Under the pieces are notes generated by a model. That model had not been told where the DNA came from and made no database searches. It saw only the letters and a program-made list of their open reading frames with translations. From JBDHTS01 sp044220535 (GTDB lineage: Bacteria > Pseudomonadota > Alphaproteobacteria > Micavibrionales > Micavibrionaceae): a stretch of DNA of 64,000 nt. Below are positions 15,884 through 23,792 of this stretch, piece after piece (within the stretch, counting starts at the first letter, position 1; each line of letters starts with the position of its first letter). Where the stretch lies: NCBI GenBank assembly GCA_044220535.1, contig JBGAQU010000001.1:1-64000 (forward strand), in the 5' to 3' direction. The position numbers and the translations under genes are program-made.

Positions 15884-17992
15884 ATGCCCATGGCTGATTT
15901 GCCCACTATCATTCCGACCGGCGGACCTGCACAGAGATTTGGCGGAACCCTGCTGCGTGGCGATATCCTGCTGGCGGTCGGCGTTATCCTGATCCTGGCG
16001 TTCATGCTGGTGCCGATGCCGACCTGGATGATCGATATGGGCCTGTCCCTGTCCATCACCTTTTCGGTGCTGATCCTGATGACGGCCTTGTTCATCATGA
16101 CGCCGCTGGAATTTTCGACCTTTCCGACTGTGCTGCTGATCACTACCGCCTTGCGGCTGGGCCTGAACGTTGCGTCGGCGCGGCTGGTGCTGGAGGACGG
16201 GCATACGGGCACGGATGCCGCCGGGCACGTGATTCAGGCGTTCGGGGAATTTATTATCCAGGGCAATCCAGTCATCGGCGCGATTGTCTTCGCCATCCTG
16301 GTGATCGTCAACTTTGTCGTCATCACCAAGGGTTCGGGGCGTATCGCGGAGGTCGCGGCACGGTTCAGCCTGGACGCCATGCCCGGCAAGCAGATGGCCA
16401 TCGACGCCGATCTGTCCGCAGGCTTGATCAACGAGGATGAAGCGAAGATCCGCCGTAAAAAGCTGGAACAGGAGAGCACATTCTTCGGCGCCATGGACGG
16501 TGCAGCGAAGTTTGTGCGCGGCGATGCCATTGCGGGCATCCTGATTGTCTTTATCAATATTATTGGCGGCATCGTCATCGGCACGGTCTTTCACGGGCTG
16601 AGCATGGCGCAGGCGGCTTCAAACTATACCGTCCTGACCATCGGTGACGGCCTGGTCACGCAGATCCCGGCTCTGGTCGTTTCGGTCGCGGCGGGCATGC
16701 TGGTGTCCAAGGCCGGTGTCGAGGGATCGTCACAGGCAGCCCTGTTCAGCCAGTTCAGCCGTTACCCGATGGCGCTGGCCATGACGTCTGGGCTATTATT
16801 CGTCGTCGGGATGATGCCGGTGATCCCGACCGTGCCGTTCTTCCTGATGGGATCGATTGTCGGTTTTATCGCATGGAACAGCTGGCAGACGCAGAAACGC
16901 GCGACGACCGCCGTTGCCACCGCCGCGACAGCCGAAGTCGCCCGCGCCAAACCGGCGGAGGAGCCGATCAGCCGCGCACTGGCCATGGACACGATCCGCC
17001 TGGAACTTGGATATGGATTATTGCCGTTGGTGCAGGGCGAAGGCGGCAACAAGCTGACCGAACAAATTAAAGGCCTGCGCCGCCAGCTGGCGGAGGATAT
17101 GGGTTATATCCTTCCCGCCGTGCGTATCCAGGACAACCTCCAACTGCCCTCTACCGCCTATGTGGTGCGCATTAAAGAGATCGAGGCCGGGCGCGGCGAT
17201 ATCCGCGCGGGCATGCTGATGTGCATGGATCCGTCTGGCGAACCGATCAGCCTGCCGGGCGAGAATACGGTGGAACCGACCTTCGGCCTGCCCGCGATGT
17301 GGATCGACGAACAATATCGCGAGGAAGCGCATTTCAAAGGCTATACGGTTGTGGATGCGCCAACCGTCGTCACCACGCATCTGACAGAGATTATCAAAGA
17401 CAATATGCAAGATCTGCTGTCCTATATGGAGACGCAGAAGCTGCTGGACGAAATGCCTGCCGAATATCAGAAGCTGGTAGCCGATGTGGTGCCGGGAAAA
17501 ACCTCCGTCGGCGGATTGCAGCGCATCCTGCAAAACCTGGTGGCGGAACGCGTTTCGGTGCGCGACTTGCCAAGCATTCTGGAAGGCGTGTCCGAAGCGT
17601 CCAGCTATACCAAGAACCCGATGATCATAACGGAGCATGTGCGCAGCCGCCTCGCCCGTCAGCTATGCGATTCACAGGTCAATGCGAATGGCGTCGTGCC
17701 GCTGGTGACCATGTCCCCGCAATGGGAACAGGCATTTGCCGAAAGCCTGATCGGCGACGGCGAAGAACGCCAGCTGGCCATGGCCCCAAGCAATCTGCAG
17801 GACTTCATCACCGCTGTGCGCGGCGTGTATGAGAAATTCGGGCAGATGGGGGAAACACCCGTATTACTGACCAGCCCGGGCATCCGTCCTTATGTGCGGT
17901 CAGTCATTGAACGGTTCAGGCCGCAGACGACTGTGATGTCACAGAATGAGATCCATCCGAAGGCGCGGATCAAGACGCTGGGGCAAGTTTAA
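15884..17992 (+). CDS. flhA: Flagellar export gate protein FlhA
   Basis: About 702 residues, normal for FlhA. Starts at 15872 (TTG), 15884 or 15890 (ATG) are all possible. The N-terminal half has about eight membrane helices and the FHIPEP-family signature TTALRLGLNVASARLVL, followed by GNPVIGAIVFAILVIVNFVVITKGSGRIAEVAARFSLDAMPGKQMAIDADL in the order expected. The C-terminal half is the cytoplasmic FlhA ring that docks chaperones and substrates. It lies some 3 kb after flbD, with four unrelated genes between. No other export-gate genes (fliPQR, flhB) are in the window. Confidence 0.97.
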   Translation: MPMADLPTIIPTGGPAQRFGGTLLRGDILLAVGVILILAFMLVPMPTWMIDMGLSLSITFSVLILMTALFIMTPLEFSTFPTVLLITTALRLGLNVASARLVLEDGHTGTDAAGHVIQAFGEFIIQGNPVIGAIVFAILVIVNFVVITKGSGRIAEVAARFSLDAMPGKQMAIDADLSAGLINEDEAKIRRKKLEQESTFFGAMDGAAKFVRGDAIAGILIVFINIIGGIVIGTVFHGLSMAQAASNYTVLTIGDGLVTQIPALVVSVAAGMLVSKAGVEGSSQAALFSQFSRYPMALAMTSGLLFVVGMMPVIPTVPFFLMGSIVGFIAWNSWQTQKRATTAVATAATAEVARAKPAEEPISRALAMDTIRLELGYGLLPLVQGEGGNKLTEQIKGLRRQLAEDMGYILPAVRIQDNLQLPSTAYVVRIKEIEAGRGDIRAGMLMCMDPSGEPISLPGENTVEPTFGLPAMWIDEQYREEAHFKGYTVVDAPTVVTTHLTEIIKDNMQDLLSYMETQKLLDEMPAEYQKLVADVVPGKTSVGGLQRILQNLVAERVSVRDLPSILEGVSEASSYTKNPMIITEHVRSRLARQLCDSQVNANGVVPLVTMSPQWEQAFAESLIGDGEERQLAMAPSNLQDFITAVRGVYEKFGQMGETPVLLTSPGIRPYVRSVIERFRPQTTVMSQNEIHPKARIKTLGQV

Positions 17993-18056
17993 CCCCCTTG
18001 ATCAAATACATAAAAAACCCTAAAACCTGATTAAATAATCAGAAACAGGGGAAATC

Positions 18057-19136
18057 ATGTCGCTCAAAATCCTCTATGGTATTCAAGGCGTTGGTAACGG
18101 GCACGTCGCGCGGGGGCGGGTACTGGTGCCAAAACTCAAGGCTTTGGACGCGGATATAACCTGCCTGTTTTCAGGGCGTGATCGCAGTGAATTGCCGAAA
18201 GATGAATTCTTTAATCCGTATATGGCCTATAATGGCATCAGCATGATCACGGAAAACGGCAAGGTGAATAACCTGAAGACCGTATTCAACAAGAACAGCA
18301 AGGATATACCGGGCGAACTGGCCCATGTGATGCTGACCTTGCAATTGCCATCACAAAATCTTTTTGATGTGCTGATTACAGATTACGAGCCCCTGCTTGC
18401 CCATGCAGCGCGGTTATGCAAGCGGCCAGCTATAGGCGTGGGTAATATGTATTCGTTTATCCATGATATTCCGGGGATGAAAAAACTGCATCCGATGCGC
18501 GCAGTTATCAATGGATATGCGCCAGCCAAGCACAATCTGCCTTTGCATTGGAATCATTTCGACCAGCCGATCCTGCCACCGATGGTGAATGTGCCGAAGG
18601 CAGCAGACATCATCAATCCGCGCAAGATCGTGGTTTATATGAACTTTGAAAAGCTGGACAGCCTGAAAGAATTTTTTGCAGCGTTTAAAGATTACGATTT
18701 TTATATTTATTCTTCCCAGATAAAAGCCGATGCGGATGAAGGCAACCTGAAACTGCGCAAACTGTCCTATGACGGGTTCCGAGCGGATCTGTCAGATTGC
18801 GCAGGGGCGATTGCCAATGCAGGGTTTGAATTCACGTCGGAGCTGCTTGGCATGGGCAAGAAAGTTTTGGTGAAACCGGTCGACGGACAGCCGGAGCAAA
18901 AATCGAACGGCCGCGTGCTGGAGCGGCTGAGATATGGAAGCGCCATGGCTTCACTGGATAAAAAAACCGTCAGGCAATGGCTGAAACGCAACACCGCCGT
19001 GCGCCTGCAATGGCCGGATGTCGGCGCGGCGATTGCGCAGTGGGTCGTGGACGGCGCAAAACCAAACCGTATCGAGCCGATGGTTGAACGGCTATGGCGT
19101 GATACAAAACGTTCGGAAGTAAAGCTGAGCCTTTAA
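18057..19136 (+). CDS. Glycosyltransferase of the MJ1255/VC2487 type
   Basis: A 359-residue protein beginning KILYGIQGVGNGHVARGRVLV, the Gly-rich nucleotide-sugar glycosyltransferase N-terminus of this family. The C-terminal half contains GAIANAGFEFTSELLGMGKKVLVKPV followed by DGQPEQKSN, the GT28/GT-B donor-binding region. The substrate is unknown; related proteins are thought to build glycolipids or polysaccharides. It is convergent with a metallophosphoesterase gene, four bases overlapping. These two families are often neighbours in proteobacteria, which suggests a shared lipid or sugar pathway. Confidence 0.82.
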   Translation: MSLKILYGIQGVGNGHVARGRVLVPKLKALDADITCLFSGRDRSELPKDEFFNPYMAYNGISMITENGKVNNLKTVFNKNSKDIPGELAHVMLTLQLPSQNLFDVLITDYEPLLAHAARLCKRPAIGVGNMYSFIHDIPGMKKLHPMRAVINGYAPAKHNLPLHWNHFDQPILPPMVNVPKAADIINPRKIVVYMNFEKLDSLKEFFAAFKDYDFYIYSSQIKADADEGNLKLRKLSYDGFRADLSDCAGAIANAGFEFTSELLGMGKKVLVKPVDGQPEQKSNGRVLERLRYGSAMASLDKKTVRQWLKRNTAVRLQWPDVGAAIAQWVVDGAKPNRIEPMVERLWRDTKRSEVKLSL

Positions 19137-20230
19137 GCCGGAATTTTGAGATGGATCACGTTATCCGCCGGCAAAGCCTGACGCTTAGGCCGGGTCAGTT
19201 TCAGTTTTTCGCGTTTTTGCATCAGAATGCGGCACTCATTCTCATACCGCATTTGCTCTTCGGGGCTTCTGTTATCGTTACATTGTGATGCGTTTTCGAA
19301 GCTTCTGACCAGATCGCTTTGCTTTTTATAATCAGCGAGCAGTTTCTGGCGTTCGCGTTCCGGCCATTGCATCCGCATCAAGCGAAAAAGCTGGTCGATC
19401 TCCGCAGAATTTTCGGTTTCTTCCAGCTCGACATCGATGCCGCCCTCAGGGAATCCCAGTTTTTCCCATGTAGCATATTCGGTTTTCAGTGGTTTCCACC
19501 ATCTGGCCGAGGGGTCTTTGTATGTGACCATCAGGCCATCCTTGCCCCAATCTATAATCCCTTCGTTTTTTCCGTCATGAAAAAATCCTGTCATCCTATC
19601 TATGCCTGAACCATCGTTGATGGCCCATTTGTCTTTTTGCGTTTGAAAGAATTCAGCCATATGGGTATGGCCATATATAATGGCGTCATAATCGCTTTCA
19701 TCAAGCATTTTCGCTATTTTTCTTCTCGTACCTGTCGCGGCGCTGACCAGAGATTTAAACATCCATTTTAAATTCGCGGCCGCAGAAAATTTTTCACTCA
19801 GGTTTTCCTGGATGATATGGTCCAGTTCATAAAGGCCGCTTAACACCGAATTTCCCAGGGAGTATCCGTTTCTGCACAGAGTGGAGTCATATATATCTCC
19901 ATGAACCACCAAATATTTCGTACCGTCTGGTGCTATGTATTCACCCTCATCCAGAATATGAATGCCGGCGATTGTCTTGCCGCTTAACTTCCGGTAGTCA
20001 TGCTCTTTGCCATCGACCATAATTTTTCTGCCGCGCAGATATTCGTCATGATTGCCGGTAAAATAATTGATCTTGCGGCCCTCACTGACATGCCTGAGCA
20101 GATTGCACAATCTTTTTGCGCGTGTGTATTTAGTCAGAAGATGCGTATCTGAAAATGTCAAATAAGGAAAATGCAAGACGCGGAGGCCCGAAGGAAGGGT
20201 TCTGATATCTATTTTAATGCCTGTGATCAT
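19133..20230 (-). CDS. Metallophosphoesterase related to LpxH-type diphosphatases, missing one metal motif
   Basis: A 365-residue protein with calcineurin-type motifs FSDTHL (27-32), GNHDE (59-63), VVHGD and YGHTH. Order and spacing resemble the UDP-2,3-diacylglucosamine diphosphatase-like family. The expected second motif GDxxD, with about 30 residues between the first helix (AKRLCNLLRH) and GRKINYFTGNHDE, is absent although the frame is intact. The bridging metal Asp is therefore lost. A C-terminal extension of about 110 residues is rich in Arg, Lys and Glu. It may be inactive, or the assembly may have lost a short segment near 20090. Confidence 0.75.
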   Translation of the reverse strand: MITGIKIDIRTLPSGLRVLHFPYLTFSDTHLLTKYTRAKRLCNLLRHVSEGRKINYFTGNHDEYLRGRKIMVDGKEHDYRKLSGKTIAGIHILDEGEYIAPDGTKYLVVHGDIYDSTLCRNGYSLGNSVLSGLYELDHIIQENLSEKFSAAANLKWMFKSLVSAATGTRRKIAKMLDESDYDAIIYGHTHMAEFFQTQKDKWAINDGSGIDRMTGFFHDGKNEGIIDWGKDGLMVTYKDPSARWWKPLKTEYATWEKLGFPEGGIDVELEETENSAEIDQLFRLMRMQWPERERQKLLADYKKQSDLVRSFENASQCNDNRSPEEQMRYENECRILMQKREKLKLTRPKRQALPADNVIHLKIPA

Positions 20231-20541
20231 CGCACCGGGCTTTCAGAAAGGGGCTACTCGCCATTCCTTATATGTTTGCAGCGCAATAGAACGCAAACAT
20301 ATTGTTTTCTTGTGTTTTTGCGGCGCAATAGGATATAGTTGGTGAATCAGGGTAATAATAAAAATTATATATATCTCAATGACTTATAATAAAATCATTA
20401 TTTTTTCTTGAGATATTCAAGCGACCCTTTCTCCATTCACGAATCCCATTTCGATACGAATCCTCTCATATTCAGGCGGGCGCTTTATTATTCCGCCTAC
20501 TCAGCTACACTATAGACGCGTGTACGTATCCATCATGATTC
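20231..20541. other. AT-rich intergenic region
   Basis: These 311 bases separate two divergent genes. The region is AT-rich between 20330 and 20410. The octamer GGCGCAAT or a close variant recurs (20280, 20321). I see no promoter close to consensus, no hairpin with a T-run and no open frame worth calling. Confidence 0.4.
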
Positions 20542-21435
20542 ATGGTTTCAAACGATATTCCATCCGCCGCAAAGGCGCTCCGCGACCAGCTTACAGGCCT
20601 GCAGCCTGAGCTTGCGAAGCTGCGTCTAAACTATCTGAGCGCATTCATGGGCGCGGCTTTGGCACTGACCATTGTTATTACACTGGGGCTTCTTGTCTTT
20701 TATCCTTATGCCGAAGCGGTGTTTCCGCTGGCGATCTCCCTGCCCCTGTTGCTCTCCGCGCTTGTATTCCGCATGGTGGATAAAATGTTTCGCAAAAGAG
20801 CCCGCGCGATGATCGTTGAAACACTGACCTTCAGCAGCGGGTTTCATTTTATGCCGAACGGTTTTGCGACGCTGCGCGATTTATCCGGTCATGCCATCTG
20901 GCCTGCGGCTGAGGCAGCGACAAGCACGAATGGTTTTGAGGGCAGCTATAACGGCGTGCCCCTGGCATTACAGGATGTCACGCTGACCAAAGCGGGGCGC
21001 ACCGGAAAGGCCGTGGTTGCGCGCATTCTTGTGAAACGTCCTGTGGATGGGCATACGGTTGTCATGACCCGCAATGCCCTGAAACAGTATTTTCAGGGCC
21101 GTTTTGACAATTACGGCAAGGTTGGCGCACCCGGGGCATTCGACAAGCAGGTGGATATCGTCTCAACCGAACGGCTGGAGGCACGGCTGCTCGCCGACGG
21201 CGCTTTCCTGGAGCGGCTGATCGAAGCCGGAAAAACCATGAAATCCCGCTGGCTGGCAGCCAGCTTTCAGAAAACGGCTATTGTGTTCTTTATGGATGCC
21301 CGAGCCAGTGTCACGGAACCGCCGCCTTTATGGATGCCTGTTAAAAAAGAAGACCTGCTGGCCATATATGAGCATTTCGAGGCGTTTCTCAAACTGATCG
21401 ATACATTACGGGCAAACAGGCAGTTGCATATATAA
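20542..21435 (+). CDS. DUF3137-like membrane protein
   Basis: A 297-residue protein with two adjacent membrane helices (about residues 31-78) after a short helical N-terminus. The soluble part follows the DUF3137 pattern: FEGSYNGVPLALQDVTLTKAGRT, then VVARILVKRPVDGHTVV, then late LEARLLADGAFLERLIEAGK and VFFMDARAS. The function of this family is unknown. The ATG at 20542 has no clear ribosome site. A dispersed repeat follows directly. Confidence 0.6.
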   Translation: MVSNDIPSAAKALRDQLTGLQPELAKLRLNYLSAFMGAALALTIVITLGLLVFYPYAEAVFPLAISLPLLLSALVFRMVDKMFRKRARAMIVETLTFSSGFHFMPNGFATLRDLSGHAIWPAAEAATSTNGFEGSYNGVPLALQDVTLTKAGRTGKAVVARILVKRPVDGHTVVMTRNALKQYFQGRFDNYGKVGAPGAFDKQVDIVSTERLEARLLADGAFLERLIEAGKTMKSRWLAASFQKTAIVFFMDARASVTEPPPLWMPVKKEDLLAIYEHFEAFLKLIDTLRANRQLHI

Positions 21436-21441
21436 CACCGT

Positions 21442-21554
21442 CGTCATCCCGGACCAGGGAGGCGAAGCCGACCGCCGATCCGGGACCCGGGAGATATGTG
21501 CGTGCAAAGCACGCGCTTTATTGTTGCCGGATCCCCGCCTTCGCGGGGATGACG
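21442..21554. repeat. Palindromic dispersed repeat, family A (diverged pair)
   Basis: The left unit begins CGTCATCCCGGACC and the right unit ends CCCCGCCTTCGCGGGGATGACG. They are the same inverted pair as at 635, 23624 and 37189, but with a longer left palindrome (about 21442-21490). It sits between the DUF3137-like gene and the flhF control region. Confidence 0.75.
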
Positions 21555-21598
21555 CCGAGGGGGTGAATAGTTCAAATTTATCCACAAACGGGATTCCC

Positions 21599-21664
21599 TT
21601 AACGAATCTTTACGTTTATCCTCTAGAATGAAGATTCTAGAAAATATATACTCTTAAGTGAATC
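21599..21664 (+). promoter_or_regulatory. Control region of flhF: CtrA-like box, GANTC sites and a palindrome
   Basis: TTAACGAATCTTTAC at 21599-21613 fits TTAA-N7-TTAC, one base from a full CtrA box. A perfect inverted repeat TCTAGAA-N6-TTCTAGA lies at 21622-21641. Three GANTC sites, the target of the cell-cycle methylase CcrM, fall at 21604, 21633 and 21660. All are within 85 bases of the flhF start. Confidence 0.5.
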
Positions 21665-21679
21665 GGTAACGGTCCCCCC

Positions 21680-22753
21680 ATGCGGTTAAAGTCCTTCTAT
21701 GCCAAATCGATGAAAGAAGCCATGCAGATGGTCCGCGACACACTCGGTGAAGAAGCCATTATCGTCGCCACACGTGAAGAAGGCGGCGGCAAGACCGTGC
21801 GCGTCACCGCTGCGGTCGAGCAGCAGGATGAGCGGGAAGACGAAGGCTATGATTTTGAAGGGTTTGAGCTGGATACCGAAGCCGCCCCCGCCATTCAAAA
21901 CGACCGCGACGACTGGCTGCAATATGACGATGAAGACGAAGAGAACGCCGTCGTCGAACAGCTGACCGATGTCATGCTTCGCCATTCCGTGCCGGAAGAC
22001 ATCACCGACCAGGTTATTTCCTGCGCCACGATCATGGGCGCGAACAAGGCGGACCAGGCATTGGTCGCCGCGCTGGAACATCTGTTTTCCTTCCGTCCGC
22101 TGAACCAGAAAAAGGGCGGCAAGGCGCTGATGATGGTTGGCCCGCCGGGGTCCGGCAAAACGCTGGCGACCGCGAAGCTGGCCACGCGCGCGGTGATGGG
22201 ATCGCAAAGCGTTGCCGTCATTACAACGGACTCGCAACGCGCGGGCGGGGTTGAACAACTTTCTGCTTTTACCAAGATCCTGCGCGTCAATCTGTCCAAG
22301 GCCTCAGGCCCGAAAGAATTGCGCAGCGCGCTGGATCAGGCGCATGGCGCGGACCATATCATCATCGACACGGCCGGGATCAACCCGTTCAATCCGGAAG
22401 ACATGCGTGAGCTGGCCCGCCTGGCAGCGGTTGCCGATATCGATCCTGTACTGGTTCTGCCCGCCGGGATCGACGCCGATGAATCGGGAGAAATCGGACG
22501 GGTTTACGGCGCGCTGGGCGTGCGGTCCATATTGCCGACGCGCCTGGATATCGCCCGCCGTCTCGGCGGTGTTCTGTCCGCCGCGCATCACGGTGGCCTG
22601 ATCTTTGCAGAAGGTTCGCATACGCCTAAAGTGGCGGACGGGCTGTTCGCCCTGACGCCGCGCCGGCTGGCCGCCCTTCTGATGCCCCAGGCCCGCCTGA
22701 ACGACACCGCCACGAATACACGCAAGAAACATAACGCAAACGCAGGACGCTAG
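21680..22753 (+). CDS. flhF: Flagellar placement GTPase FlhF
   Basis: A 357-residue FlhF. The N-terminus MRLKSFYAKSMKEAMQMVRDTLGEEAIIV is the family's B-domain start. The SRP-type GTPase domain has GPPGSGKT (154-161), TTDSQRAGGVEQL and DTAGINPF. FlhF sets the cell pole where a flagellum is built and helps recruit FliF. It is followed after three bases by flhG, its usual antagonist. The N-terminal acidic linker (residues 47-92) is likely disordered. Confidence 0.95.
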   Translation: MRLKSFYAKSMKEAMQMVRDTLGEEAIIVATREEGGGKTVRVTAAVEQQDEREDEGYDFEGFELDTEAAPAIQNDRDDWLQYDDEDEENAVVEQLTDVMLRHSVPEDITDQVISCATIMGANKADQALVAALEHLFSFRPLNQKKGGKALMMVGPPGSGKTLATAKLATRAVMGSQSVAVITTDSQRAGGVEQLSAFTKILRVNLSKASGPKELRSALDQAHGADHIIIDTAGINPFNPEDMRELARLAAVADIDPVLVLPAGIDADESGEIGRVYGALGVRSILPTRLDIARRLGGVLSAAHHGGLIFAEGSHTPKVADGLFALTPRRLAALLMPQARLNDTATNTRKKHNANAGR

Positions 22754-22756
22754 ACC

Positions 22757-23599
22757 ATGAACGACCCGATCACAGCCGCTTTGCAGACCACGGAGGCCGA
22801 TACGGCCACACCGACATTCCGGCGCGGAAAAAACGTTATCGCAGTCGCATCCGGCAAGGGCGGCGTCGGCAAGACATGGTTTTCAATAACGCTTTCTCAT
22901 GCGCTCGCCAAGATGGGCAAAAAAGTCCTGTTGTTCGACGGCGATCTGGGCCTGGCGAACGTCGATGTGCAGCTGGGCCTGATGCCCAAGCGTGATTTGA
23001 ACGACGTCATTCGCGGACGCCTGAGCCTCGACAAAGTGATCCAGCGTTATGAAGACGGCGGGTTCGATATCGTCGCGGGCCGTTCCGGCCAGGCGTCCCT
23101 TTCCGCCCTGCCCAGCCAGCGCCTGACCATATTGCGCGACCAGTTGCTGGAAGTGGCGGATACTTATGACGTCGTTGTGATTGATCTCGGCGCGGGCGTG
23201 GATCGTACCGTGCGGATGATGTCCGCCTCCGCCACGCGTACCTTGCTGGTCGCGACGGATGAACCGACATCCCTGACCGATGCCTATGCGTTTATCAAGC
23301 TGGGCAATGCAGCGGGCATGTCCAAACATGTCAGCATCGTCGTCAACCAGGCGCCGAACCGCATCGAAGGCGAAAAGACCTATCGCACACTGCTGAAAGC
23401 CTGTGAAAATTTCCTGCGCCTGTCCCCGCCCATGGCCGGGATGATCAGCGCCGATCCGCGCGTAAAGGAATCCATCCGCCACCAGACCCCGATCCTGATC
23501 CGTTCCCCGCATGCGGATGCGGCGGAGGACGTGGAGGAAATCGCGAAGGTGGTGCTGAAGGATCTGGCTGAAGCGAACAGGCAGGTTGCGACGGCTTAA
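22757..23599 (+). CDS. flhG: Flagellar number regulator FlhG (MinD-like ATPase, FleN/YlxH)
   Basis: A 280-residue MinD/ParA-type ATPase with deviant Walker A GKGGVGKT (33-40), DGDLGLANVDVQLGL, and the VVIDLGAGVD Walker B region. The sequence continues through ATDEPTSLTDAYAFIK, characteristic of FlhG. It limits flagellar number by acting on FlhF. It is coupled to flhF (three-base spacing). A family A repeat follows the gene and may end the transcript. Confidence 0.94.
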   Translation: MNDPITAALQTTEADTATPTFRRGKNVIAVASGKGGVGKTWFSITLSHALAKMGKKVLLFDGDLGLANVDVQLGLMPKRDLNDVIRGRLSLDKVIQRYEDGGFDIVAGRSGQASLSALPSQRLTILRDQLLEVADTYDVVVIDLGAGVDRTVRMMSASATRTLLVATDEPTSLTDAYAFIKLGNAAGMSKHVSIVVNQAPNRIEGEKTYRTLLKACENFLRLSPPMAGMISADPRVKESIRHQTPILIRSPHADAAEDVEEIAKVVLKDLAEANRQVATA

Positions 23600-23623
23600 T
23601 CTCGCTTCCCCTCAATTTTTAAT

Positions 23624-23763
23624 CGTCATCCCGGCGAAGGCCGGGATCCATGCAATATAAAAGTTCCACAGAAGGCCATAACCTTTTCCACTTATGGCGA
23701 TTTTGTTATTTCCTTCATATATGCTGAAGCATTGTATGGATCCCGGCCTTCGCCGGGATGACG
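23624..23763. repeat. Palindromic dispersed repeat, family A (paired inverted ends)
   Basis: CGTCATCCCGGCGAAGGCCG at 23624 and its reverse complement ending at 23763 form an inverted pair about 140 bases overall, the same size as the copy at 635. It lies between flhG and the fliK-like gene. Confidence 0.85.
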
Positions 23764-23792
23764 AATTGATTTAAGGGGCATATAATAAAAGA

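Noticed and set aside
15764..16594. A long minus-strand frame opposite flhA
   Set aside because: It is a shadow of flhA membrane-helix coding, low complexity (Asp/His/Arg/Gln) and without a ribosome site.
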